Shown one piece after another: positions 22,495-33,065 of a stretch of 64,000 bases of DNA (positions are counted from its first letter, which is position 1; each line of letters opens with the position of its first letter). The notes under the pieces are model-generated. The model made no database searches and was not told the origin of the DNA. It saw nothing but the letters and a program-made list of their open reading frames with translations. The DNA lies in assembly GCA_963969345.1 (NCBI GenBank), contig OZ017766.1:1240001-1304000 (forward strand), read 5' to 3'. Made by a program: the position numbers and the translations under genes. The DNA is from Turbatrix aceti. Lineage: Eukaryota > Nematoda > Chromadorea > Rhabditida > Panagrolaimidae.

Positions 22495-23875
22495 TCAAAT
22501 CCCGACCGGAAAAAAGCCTTCAGCCTGCGGCGTTGCAGAGTCTTCGACTCGCGGACACTCCAAACGGGCATTGCCGAGGTAATCGCGGTACTGCTCGAAG
22601 AGATCAAGGACGAAAGGCGTCGAGTCGGTCCAGGCCTTATCCCTCGACTCACCGGGAGTCTGGGATGTTTCCTCGATCTGATTGTACCGGGGATCACTGA
22701 TCAGCTTGAGTGATATCCGCATGGCTTCTTCAACGACGGCCCGGACATTCGACGTCAACAGTCCCTTATCTGATCCACAGCGAGCAGCTGCGTGCTGGAT
22801 GATCTCAACCCAGATTCTGTCGTCCTCGGGAACGGTTACCAAGTCCAAGGAAGGCGATGGCTCCATGCCAGGGCTTCCTTCCTGGATCTGACGGATGCCA
22901 TGTGTCACTACGTTGGATCCCGTGCCCCTGAAAAAAAAATAATTAAAACCGGTTTTTTTTATGTTGACTTACAACCCCCCAGAAGACGTAACGGGGGCCA
23001 GCGAGTCAGGTGAAGGCACCTGTACAATGTGGACGGACGAGTAGGAAGACACGACGTATTCGACCATGCCCTCGAGGCCCATGACGTAACGGCCCGATCG
23101 GAAGTGTCCAATGTTGCGATGAAAAGCCGTCTGCAGAACGTCGCGCGAGAGTTTTGCATCCCTGCCGGCAACTGTGAAAACCTGACGATCACGACGGGAA
23201 TTTACGATTAGTACGAGAGTATCGCATCCGAGATCCTACAAAACGGGAAAAAACGAGTTTGACTTCAAATCAAAAGTCAACCTGATATTTTGGTGAATCA
23301 CTTGCGCTGGTGGGAAAGGAATATCCCAGCTTATCACCGGCGAATGTGTTGTTGATAAACACAGAATACAAAACTGGCTTTGAAACTCGTTGTCCACGAA
23401 CAAAAAAAAATATTGTTGATGCACAAAATTCGAATCTAATCGCCCTTGTAAATCGCAGTTTTCTTCAGCAATTTTCAAAAAGTTGAACACAAAAAACGAC
23501 ACTTACTTGAAAGTTGAGGTATTTAAGCCGTAAGCTGCTGGTAAAGCTCTCAATATCCACAGTATCGAGAGGTGATGCGCCAATCTTTTCCAGCAATGCG
23601 ACCACAATTTGTAGATTTTGGTTGGGACTGTTGGCGCATTGGGGGGAGCTATTCTTGATCTGGTTAGTCACTCCACTCAGTTGTTGAATTTTATCGTTGA
23701 GATGTCGTCGTTCCTCATCGGTCAGGATATCGTTAGGATCGCACACCTGTCCGGGAAGGAGCAGCTTGCACCTGAATGGCTCGGATCTAGGATCGGGATA
23801 GGTCTGTGACGTGAACTGAGCGTAACCAATACCAGCAGACAGTCCAAGGAGAAGCACAGCTATGAGGCGAAGCAT
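22495..23875 (-). CDS. MOLO-1-like secreted protein (TPM-fold, levamisole-receptor modulator family)
   Basis: Three exons (23875-23507, 23235-22973, 22927-22495) give 354 residues in one frame. It starts with a signal peptide (MLRLIAVLLLGLSAGIGYA) followed by the family N-terminus QFTSQTYPDPRSEPFRC, CKLLLPGQVCDPNDILTDEE. The middle has RDRQVFTVAGRDAKLSR, VGLE-like MGLEGMVEYVV and SSYSSVHIVQVP, as in the MOLO-1 family. MOLO-1 in C. elegans is an auxiliary protein that promotes gating of levamisole-sensitive acetylcholine receptors at the neuromuscular junction. That protein has one membrane helix; here no hydrophobic helix is visible after the signal peptide, and the C-terminal third is polar, so this paralogue may be secreted. 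Six or so Cys are present. Family assignment is fairly firm, receptor role is inference. Confidence 0.8.
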
Positions 23876-26800
23876 GGGACCGAGGTTTTTTTGCCGGGTG
23901 TTAGCCAACAAACAAACGACAGCGAAAGTTTTGAGTGAGTGCACGGTTGAGATTGACGCTGGTTGGTGGCAGTGGCGCGCGAAGCACACTTGCGTGAGTA
24001 GACACAACACTACTGACCGAGCAAACGACCGACCTGACCACAAGCGATTTTTGGATTTGATGATTTGTTCATCCAGTCAACGGGTAGGATGGATACTGAT
24101 CCGGGTCGCGTATGCATGCATGCAGATACACGTTCACACTCCGTCGATTAGAGGGGACGGAAGGAGAGCCAGTCAATGAACCGAGGGTCGGGTCGCCATC
24201 GTCGTCATCGCTGAAGAAGAAAGAATTGCGTCGGGCGAGGGAAATGAGGGATGGACATCTTGTAACAGAGATTAGCAACGCGCAATGAATCTGGAAAGTA
24301 GTTCACTTGTTGGCATAGCAAAAACAATAATCCCCGGAACAGAGATCGTAACTGACACTGAGAGTTGAAACATTTTTGTAAACCCGACTAAACTGTGCAC
24401 GAGTGTGTGGCGGGATTACGTGAAAGATGAGAACACAGAAAAGGGAGTGCATCGAATTTTTAAATTTTTTTAAATTAAAAAAACAGAAAAAAATATAAAA
24501 AAAATTTTATAACATCCGCGACCATTTTTTTGTACAAAAATTACAAGAATAGAAAAAAATGTTCAAAATTGAAAATTGAAACGTGTAAGCAACTTTTTCA
24601 TTTTTTAATATTCATTGATATAAAAAAAATGAAAAACGTCGATTTTTGAAATGTCTGGCAACTATGTTCGGATGCCCACATACACGTTTGCCTTCAAACA
24701 AAGTTGACAAATTTGAATTTGAGTTTTCCATGCTTGCTTTGTCCTAATAGGCATATTTCTCAAATGTTGATCAAAAACCGTGTAGAAATAGGTATCCAGG
24801 AGTTAGAACCGAATTCCAAAAGTTAGAAGAACGGAATCAGGCACGTTTCAAAAAAATCCGTTTTCTGTGCTCCCCGCACGACAATTTTCTGGTTGTTTTG
24901 ATTTTTCCTATCAGCTTTTGTTTGATTTATGAGTAACAGTTTATCGCTTTCTGCTTCAGTAAAACATGTTAATTACAATTCTTTTTTATTTTAACTTAGT
25001 TTCTGTGCACTGAACTTGTTGTTACCGATTTGATTTTGTTTTTTTAATTTTGTAAAAAAATGTAATTTTACACAACAATAGTGGGATTTTAACGCCGTAT
25101 TCATGCGACCCATCGTTTACCTCAGATTTGTCAATTTTTCACCTTGTTCTAAAGTCAAAATTGATGCCCAACTCTCTTGAATATACCCTCTGGGAGCGTC
25201 ATTTACGCACACGCATCTTTTATACAACCCAGGAGAAAGGCGTCTGTACGGGCGTCCTCCGTACGAAATAGTTTTTGTCTTTTTCGGAATCACACATGTC
25301 ATGCTTGTGCGTCCCAATTCGGAGCTCCCTGCTTTCGATGCATGTGTATGAATTTTTTTTAAAAATACACAACCGCTGCGAAAGAAGTTCTTTTTCGTTG
25401 GCGACTGACGGAGGAAGACGCACAACTATGCTTCGTTGTGGTCGCCTGCGTGATCGCAAGCATCCCAGCTCCGGCCGGCCCGGCAGCCGAGTCCGGCCGG
25501 TCCTGTGGACTACGAACACAGCGAGCGACGGAGATACCAGTGAGACTGCCACTAGCAGTTTGGATGCTTGCTCCCCTCTACCACCTACAAGAAAGACGGT
25601 GGTAGCGGCGAGTATGAACGACAACGACGAACAGGCAACAACGCAGCACCGCGCTTGCGCCTACGACGTCGATTTGTGAATTACGCTCGCTCGGCTCTCT
25701 CTCGCATTTTCGCTATCCCTCAGAGCCTGCCAGCTTCTCGAACTGTACAAAAATTTTTTCGTACCTGAGTTCGGAATTTTTTATGGGGCGTAGAAAATAC
25801 CTGTGAGGGCATAAAGAAGTTCTAGACAGATATCTGGAGAATGGGCAATTTTGATTTACACATTCAAAAATCAAGATTTTTTCTGAGAATTGAACAAAAA
25901 TTCTATTGGCTTTGGATTCTTGAACGGACGGAAATTTTGACTAACTCGCTCCCGTTCTGCAGTGGGGTCAAAATGATGCTCAAAAAAAAAACTTCTGCCC
26001 CCATTTTTTGTTTCATAAATTCGAAACTCGTTTTTTCAGTCGAATATGGCAATTCAACGACTCGGAAATCAATGAAACGGGATCGAATTTATTTTAGAAA
26101 TATAAACTGCTCTTTTTACACACTTTTGTACCCTTCAACGCGAAAAATTCGATGCGCATCTGTGCACTTTTTTTCGTTTCGAATTTGAGCACATTCACCC
26201 AATTTTTTTTACGTAACTAATTTTTTTTTCTTTTGTGTATCTGGGACAGCGTTTTTTATTCTGATCTGATTTTTTTTAATGGGGTATCCTCTGGGTTTCG
26301 TCAGCGCTCTAAAAAATTGTACTTTTTCTTTCATCCGATTCCTGCTACTCTTGCCGCGATTTTTTCGTTCTCAAAAAAAATTTAGTTTCTTCTCTATTTT
26401 TTTTTTATTATTTGTATCGTAACGTAGTTGTCCATTCTTGCTTATGTTTCCTAACAACCCCATCATATCGAAATTCTAACGATGTAATTTTCGAAAAAAA
26501 ACAAATTTTTTTCTGTAACGAATCGTAAATTCCCGTCCCAGAATTTCTGGCGTCGTAGATGTACAATTTGAATCCTAAAAAATTAGCTTTTGGCCTCTCA
26601 CGTATCGATTGTGTCGGTTTTTGCCGTCGTATAATACGCACTCGTATTCCCCATCACAGGCCTCGCGTCTCGTCTACGTTCATCCAGTTGTGGATTCGTG
26701 TGTCTGTGTATGCCACTCGGACTCATACAATGTTCGTAACTTTTTTTCCTCCGACTCCTCTTATGCGCGTTTCTTTTATTCTTCTCGCTTGTAACTTGCT

Positions 26801-26890
26801 TTTTTTGTCTCCCAATATCCACTCCGCTTGAAACACCCGCCAATTTTGATTTTTTTTAAATTAATTTGATGTGGATTACGGTTTGTAGAC
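23876..26890. other. 3 kb gene-free region upstream of the zinc-finger and MOLO-1-like genes
   Basis: No supported coding exon. The first 400 bp probably hold the MOLO-1-like promoter. Around 25,400-25,680 is a GC-richer stretch with open frames on both strands but no recognisable motif; it could be a noncoding first exon of the zinc-finger gene. The sequence before 26889 is T-rich and ends in TTTGTAG two bases before the ATG, so at least one upstream noncoding exon exists. Confidence 0.45.
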
Positions 26891-29334
26891 ATGACAGCCG
26901 ACACTGTGGATCTCGTGACTATCGACGATGACAGCAGTGAGGAGGCGTCGGTGATAGGCACGCCTGCCAATGGAATCCGAAATCCGAATCCGTCAAATGG
27001 CCTTCGTGCGAGCAACGGTGTCCTGCCTTCGCCGTCGCCATCGTCGTCGACGATACGCGTCAGCATAACGAATGAGAAGCCACTCGACTTGTCGGCGCTT
27101 CTGGCTACCGCACCGGGTGGAAGTGGCCTCGAAGGGGCTGGTCTTCGGTCTGGATCGGGTCCTGCAAACCCACCTGTCGGTAGACCGATGCAGAGAGCGC
27201 CCGGAAATGTTACCAGTGGCCTGAAGCTGACCACAACCACGCCATCCGGGCCTCTGACCGCGGTGGCCCCGATCTCGTCTGCTTTGCTGAGGGCTGCGAA
27301 CCTGAAACCAAATGCAAATCCGCAACTGACTCCTCTTCCCTACAAGTCCGTTCACAATGCGAGCACTCGTTTCCTCGACGCGAGGAAGAGATACTCGACG
27401 GGTGCTGCGCATCCAGCCATGGTGAATGGGTACAAGAAACCGAGGATGTCGTCCAGCAAGCGCATGTCTGTCAACGTCAACGACACCTACCTTGTCGTCG
27501 AGCCCGAATCATACTCGAATGAGTACGACGAATTTACCGGGCAATTTAGAGTAGGTTTCTTGAGAAAAGCACAGAACGCGATGTGCACTGTAAAAAGGGA
27601 TCTCAGCACGAATTTGGACGTTTCTTGGCCAGAAATCCTGTAATCGTAATTTTGTGTTTTGATCTATTTTTACGATTTTAGTGCACGGTAATTGGTTGCG
27701 GCAAAATCCTACCTCATAATGTCGCCATGGTCTGTCACATGTGGTCTCACGTCGTCTACTTCAACAAACGACCTTTTACATCCGACAGCAATGTCGTAAA
27801 CGAAATGAAATCTCTTCAACGGTGCTCTCATTGTCTCGGTCGGTTACCTAAAAGTTGTCACGTGTGTGTGTAATTGTTTGTGATGTCTAGGCCTCTTTGA
27901 CAACCCCTATGACTGCACAAAGCACTACATGGAGGTTCATCGACGGAATATCACCACCCCAAGCCACTACATCTGTAACACCTGTGAGCGGTCCGAAGAC
28001 ATGAGTCATTTTACGGATGGCCATCCGGCACTCGAGTTGCCCTATGAATGCCGGTTTTGCAAGTGTCGTTACGGGTGCCGGGATGCTCTCCTCCAGCACT
28101 TTGCGAAGACTCATATCAACACGACTCGTCTGATGTGCCCTTTCTGCCCCTTTGTCACCACCCTACCCGCCACCGACAAGAACAGAGCTGTCGTCAAGCC
28201 CAGACTCTTTGTAGAACACATGCTGATGCACGCGGAATGTGAGTTGATCCACTTTGCTCCTCGTTCAATTATGTTTTGTCGGACTTTAGACATCGAAAAG
28301 CGATGCTCCCTCTGCGCGTGCAAGTTCCTCCTTGCCGATTTGACCGATACAATGTTTGAAAAGCACAGAAAGTGCCACTCTACCGCTCTTCAGAAGTTGC
28401 AAACATGCGTAAAAAATATTCAGGAACTTCGAAACTCCATTCCAGCGTCCAGACATCGGGCGCCCATGCTTTCGCTCATGTCATGCAAAGTCTGTAGGAA
28501 TGTGTTCACCTCGTTTGGCGAACATTTCGGGCCAAAGTGAGTAAATATTTGTCGCGAAAACTGTTTCGATGTTTTTTTCAGAAGCAAATGCAAGTACTGC
28601 CAATACGAAACGGAATGCTCGCTGCAGTTCAACAAGCATGTGGCGCTGTGTGATAGAAACCCCAAAAATCGAGAAAGATTTGAATTCGCTTTTAATCCCA
28701 GAAGCTTTGCCACGGTTCTTCGGGGTGGTCTGGATGCGGACGAGCAGAAGCTCACCTGTTCGCCGGCCTTCATACAGAACTTCGGCTGCGTTCGTGATTT
28801 TGCCTACGACAATCCGGTCGGTGCGCTGCTAGACAAGCCTCGGGATTTCCAAGTCGACGTCTTGACCGGATTTGCCAAGCAACCGGATCGCTACGAGTGC
28901 CTCAGACACGTCATTCCTTCCCGTAAGCTGAATGTCATGCGGAAGCACGAAAAAGAAACCTATCTGACCATCCTCACCTGCATCGATTCTCCCATCGATG
29001 AAAACTACCGGAATTTTGTCAAGTAAGTTTTTTTAACGAGTTTTTCTTGTTCATCGTTGGTTTTAGAAAAATTCGGCGACCTTTTGTGCCTTACTACCAG
29101 TACTTTCTGGATCACATGGATGACGACCTCGAATACGAAGAACCATTTACCGGCGATCCGGTCCGCGCTCCAGTTGCAACCATGGAGGCGGACGTCGAAG
29201 TCGATCAAAACGAATCCGCCTCGCGCTCCAGCATCGACGATCACGTTCCGCTTCCCAGGAAATCCTCTACGCCGGTTGAAAAGCCCTCTCTGGGCTCCCG
29301 TAGAAGTACCAGGAATAGCGTCGTCAGGGTTTAA
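26891..29334 (+). CDS. C2H2 zinc-finger nuclear protein, 706 aa
   Basis: Six exons (26891-27550, 27682-27838, 27891-28238, 28290-28536, 28582-29022, 29067-29334) join in frame. The first 220 residues are low-complexity (Ser, Pro, Asn, Gly) with an acidic patch, TIDDDSSEEASV, that resembles a SUMO-interacting motif. Then come at least five C2H2-type fingers: CTVIGCGKI...HMWSH, CSHCLGLFD...HYMEVH, CRFCKCRYG...HFAKTH, CPFCPFVTT...HMLMH and CSLCACKFL...HRKCH, plus a degenerate pair CKVC...CKYC...HVALC. Spacing is irregular with long inserts, unlike tandem KRAB-type arrays. It recalls the ZNF280/POGZ/ZNF592 group, but I cannot assign an orthologue. The C-terminal 100 residues are acidic then Ser/Arg-rich. 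An acceptor site immediately before the ATG shows an upstream noncoding exon. Likely a DNA-binding or chromatin protein. Confidence 0.82.
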
Positions 29335-29699
29335 GATGGATCGGCTACCACTGGCAGAATTCCACGCAAGTACCCAATTCCCTTGCTCATACCCACTCAA
29401 AACTGTGGTTTTTTGTTACTGTTTTATTTTTGTTATTCTTATTTGGTAAAAACAATGATTGCTGGAACGCGACAGTTATACAGTGACCGAGTTAGGGATT
29501 CAATGAAAATAATTCTCGCGTGAGGCACGTCACAAACCCTTATATTTTTACAAAGAATGAAAACAAAATCAGGAATAATGAAGAATGGACCCGTTTTTCC
29601 GCAATGCCCGGAGTTTCTCGAAGAAATCTCCCCTCTCCATAACGTTGTCGACGGCGAAGGGTGTGATTCCTGAAATCTACCATCATTGGCTATTTGAGT
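29335..29699. other. Convergent intergenic gap between zinc-finger gene and ZCCHC8
   Basis: Holds the two 3' untranslated regions. No gene seen. Confidence 0.5.
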
Positions 29700-31599
29700 T
29701 CACATCGAGCAGCAACCCCCACCTTCAGAAAACTTGGAGAGTTCAGGCACGTCCCGGTCATCTGATTTTGGGACGTAGAAGGTCCGAGACGAGTCGTCCG
29801 GCGGGGATATGTAGGAAGAAGCCAGTGGGATTCTTGAATCACCTGACATATCTGGCTTTCCATCTGCCGACGACGCCGGATTCGGAGCGGATGACAGAGA
29901 AGCTAAATAGACAAAAGCACACTACAAAGCCCCGAAAGAGTGAACCTCACCTTCGGAAATGAAAGGCAGCGTGGCGACCGCAGTGAAGGGCGACATGCAC
30001 TTCGGGGGTGCGTCAGGACAATCATTTTCTGCAAAAAATGGACGAAATTAAAACTACCCGGTCAGTCCCACCCGGAGCTTGATCTGCGTCCTGAATGCCA
30101 TCGTTGGGACAAACATGCAAGATGCGCTTGAGCATGGCCGTTGCAGTGTCACAAGGCGTTTCCTCTCCGGCCTGGACAGGAGGCGACACGCGAGCCTGCG
30201 TGACGACAGGAGCGGGCAGTGATTGTCGGGGGCCGTTCGCACAGGCGGGAGTACGACTCCGCATCATGATTTGCTGAATCATGAGTTCGGCATTCCTGGT
30301 GATGGCTCGTGCTGGTCTTTTGGGTGTCGCTGCATCCCAGTTGTGGTAAAAAGTGCCACGCGGAAGGCTCGGGGGCCCTTCTGCAAAAAAGCTCATACAA
30401 ACACACACAGAATCACAGGAACTTACCCCGTATTACCGGTAATCGCCCCGAAGGGACTTTAGGTTCATTGCACGGATCCCGGCCCATGAAATCAAAATCC
30501 TGAGAACGGTCAGGTGTCAAAACGCAAGCACTGGCCTTGATGCATTTAACAACGTATGGCGTCAATTCTTCAACGTAAGATTCCTTCGTGTAAGGCTTCC
30601 ATAACTGACCGTAAGTCCCGTAATATCCGCAATTTGCAGCTTCGGTCTGCAAATCGATTACGTTAAAGCCGTCGTAGTAGACAATGAGCGATTCATTGAG
30701 ACAGAAATCGACTTCCTGCACGTCTTTGGCCAGACTGGCGTTAGGAGTAACAAACGCGGCCTTTTTGTGCCCTTCCAGCAGTCTGAACAAAACAAAACAA
30801 ATTAAATTAAAAACTGGGGCACAAAACTAAACATTACTCACTGAAGAAAGTAACCCGGTGGGTAGCCCTTAAGAGAACCCTCGTTGCGCATCCTATACAC
30901 CCATTCCGGATACTGATTGGCTTCCAGGCCCAGAGCCTGTCTCAAACTATCAGAAAGCACCCCAGGAGTGTAATTGGACACCGTACTTCTGTGATTCCTG
31001 CAACGAAAAGCAAAAATTGTAATTCACAACGACTGAATGAACAATAAACCCACGGGGAATGACTGTGGACCTCCCAGTGCTTCCGACGACGTTCCTCGAT
31101 CTTCTCCTGGTCAAGAGGCTGCTTGCAGTGCATCACATTGTGAGCCCCGAGACAATTGAAGCAGGTATTGCCGCCCTTTTTGGCACAAAAGATGTTAGGA
31201 TCGGTCAAATCGATTCCCAAGGACGCAGAGTCTTTGGACGCGTCCGAGTCGGGTTGCTCGTCAGTCGCAGCTTCGTCACCGGCCGAGTAGTCCTCGTAGA
31301 ACAAGTCGGCGTAATTAGTTTCGCCGTCATGAACACTCGTATTTTTCTGAGACTCGTCGGTGGCAATTTCGACATCCAAACCGGCTTCCTGAGCTACGGG
31401 AGACCGTTTTTCGGCGTTCATGATTCGGGGGCCCGACCGATCATCGTTTCCAGAGTCGTCGTCTTCATACTTACAGTTTTTTGTAAGCTGAAAAAAACGC
31501 ATTTTAGTGCTACCTTTTCAAGTTTGAACCTACCTCTGTGATCTTGGATGGAGAAGCAGACAAAGACGAGTCAGAAATGATGATGTCGTCACTCGGCAT
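29700..31599 (-). CDS. ZCCHC8: ZCCHC8, zinc-knuckle/PSP-domain subunit of the NEXT complex
   Basis: Seven exons (31599-31534, 31487-31054, 30997-30842, 30782-30427, 30380-30072, 30028-29951, 29902-29700) total 534 codons in one frame. ZCCHC8 scaffolds the nuclear exosome targeting complex with MTR4 and RBM7, directing decay of short nuclear transcripts. Seen here: an acidic N-terminal third, a CCHC knuckle CFNCLGAHNVMHC at about residue 130, and the PSP domain, with PGVLSDSLRQALGLEANQ followed by YPEWVYRMRNEGSLKGYPPGY (family form IYRMRxLGYPPGWL). The C-terminus has a conserved-looking helix and ends ...CCSM. The PSP motif contains a short NEGSLK insertion before GYPPGY. For exon 5, donor GTGGGA at 30066-30071 was chosen because the nearby GTAGTT would break the frame. 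Assignment is strong on knuckle plus PSP order. Confidence 0.88.
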
Positions 31600-32059
31600 A
31601 ACGACGGATTGAAAAAAACAAAAAAGAAAGCTGAGTGAGGGAGTTAGAACAGAGACTAGCGCAAGCGCGTAAAAAAGGAGCGTGTAAACATCAATCTGTG
31701 CGGGCAAGCTGCAAAATCACGACTTCAGGATTTTTAGGTATGTTGCAGTATTTCTGTGAGTATCTTTGCATTAATTACAAAAAATATGGGGCGGAAAATT
31801 TGTAACAGTGATTTTTCAGGTTTTGGTGAGTTTTTTTTGTAAAATTTGGGCTGGATAAACATGTATTTAGTTGTTTTTGGCAATTTTGGATAAGAATTTA
31901 ATAAATGACGTAATTATCTGTTTTCAAGATCAAAAACCGAAGTTTGTTTTGGTTCAGACGAGATCGGCATCCACAGTTAAAAACTGCAAAACGGTTGCTG
32001 TCCCTCATCTGAGCCAGGCAAATTTCGCTTTTTTATACATTTTTTGTACTGCGGTAGCC

Positions 32060-32260
32060 TAAAAAAGCGCGGGGATGCCAGTGTCCTGCATGCAAAAAGA
32101 ACGGCGTGGATGCAAGCCTGCTTTTGCGTGGATGCGCGCACCACGCCTCGAAAAATCAGCGTGGATGCCCGGCCAGCGATTGCGTGGAGGCTCGGCTGTT
32201 TTGCACAGGCACTGTGGACGGCGCATCCACGCGCTTTTCGCGATGCATCCACTTTTTTGG
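32060..32260. repeat. GTGGATGC/GCATCCAC interspersed repeat patch
   Basis: In about 200 bp, GCGTGGATGC or close variants recur at least four times in plus orientation, with the inverse GCATCCACGC and GCATCCAC near the right end. The patch is GC-rich against AT-rich flanks. The mix of direct and inverted copies can fold. Function unknown. Confidence 0.65.
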
Positions 32261-32754
32261 TCGGGCATATACATATATCATTTTCATTTCATTCATTCGG
32301 CATATATAATGCCGTATTAAGTAATATTTTTGTCATGCTTGTGACGCTAATGTGCCATCACGGAAAAAAAACTATTATTTCTTCATTCTCCATGACAACA
32401 ATGTGACAAAGTACAATTTCATACCTACGGTGTCTCACAAGGGAATTGCGCCTACTCAGACTCACAGATTGGCACGGCAATTTGCACATAGTGTGCAGTA
32501 ATGATAGCATAAAATATATGAAATTTTGCTAGGGGTTTGCACACCTGCACTTGCAGGAATTAGCATTTTTTAACAATTGATGTATCCAGGCGTCAAGTTA
32601 CCGCATGTGACGCTGGTGATCCAAACCGGCATCGGAATACAGTGAGGATTCCTTGTAAGGAATTGCGCAGCATCTTGTGGTGTAACTAGAGAAGTGAGTG
32701 CTCCGGAGAGAACATTGTAAAATAACAGCACAGCTAACATCAGTGTTCCGCTGA

Positions 32755-33065
32755 GTCCGACTCAGAGTCGACTCTTTGACTCTGACTCTGAGTCTGAGAG
32801 TCGAGAGTCAGAGTCGAGAGTCGATTTTTACAAAATGACCATTTGACTCTGTGGAGTCGACTCTTTGATGGAAATTAAAAAAAAAAATACACTTTTATAG
32901 CCATTTTTGGTGCCAAACTTTTGATTTTGTAAAATAAAAAGTCGTTAACGATGAAAGCACGCAGTTTTAGGCTTTTATTGATGCATTTTCTGTGAACCTA
33001 TTTTGACTTGGAGTCAAAGAGTCGATTCTGGGAGTCGGAGTCGAAAGAGTCGACTCTTTCGACTA
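32755..33065. repeat. Degenerate GAGTC/GACTC simple-repeat array in two blocks
   Basis: GAGTC and its complement GACTC recur many times between about 32755 and 32870, and again at about 33005-33065, with an AT-rich 130-bp gap between the blocks. Both strands of the repeat are interleaved (GAGTCGACTC), so the array is partly palindromic. Each unit contains a HinfI-type GANTC. Confidence 0.75.

Noticed and set aside
25220..25680. Open frames on both strands in a GC-richer stretch upstream of the zinc-finger gene
   Set aside because: Composition explains the open frames; no domain, signal peptide or splice-consistent model was found. It may be a noncoding exon.
32044..32406. Several overlapping open frames through the GTGGATGC patch
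   Set aside because: They are created by the short repeat, which is open in several frames on both strands, and no protein motif is present.
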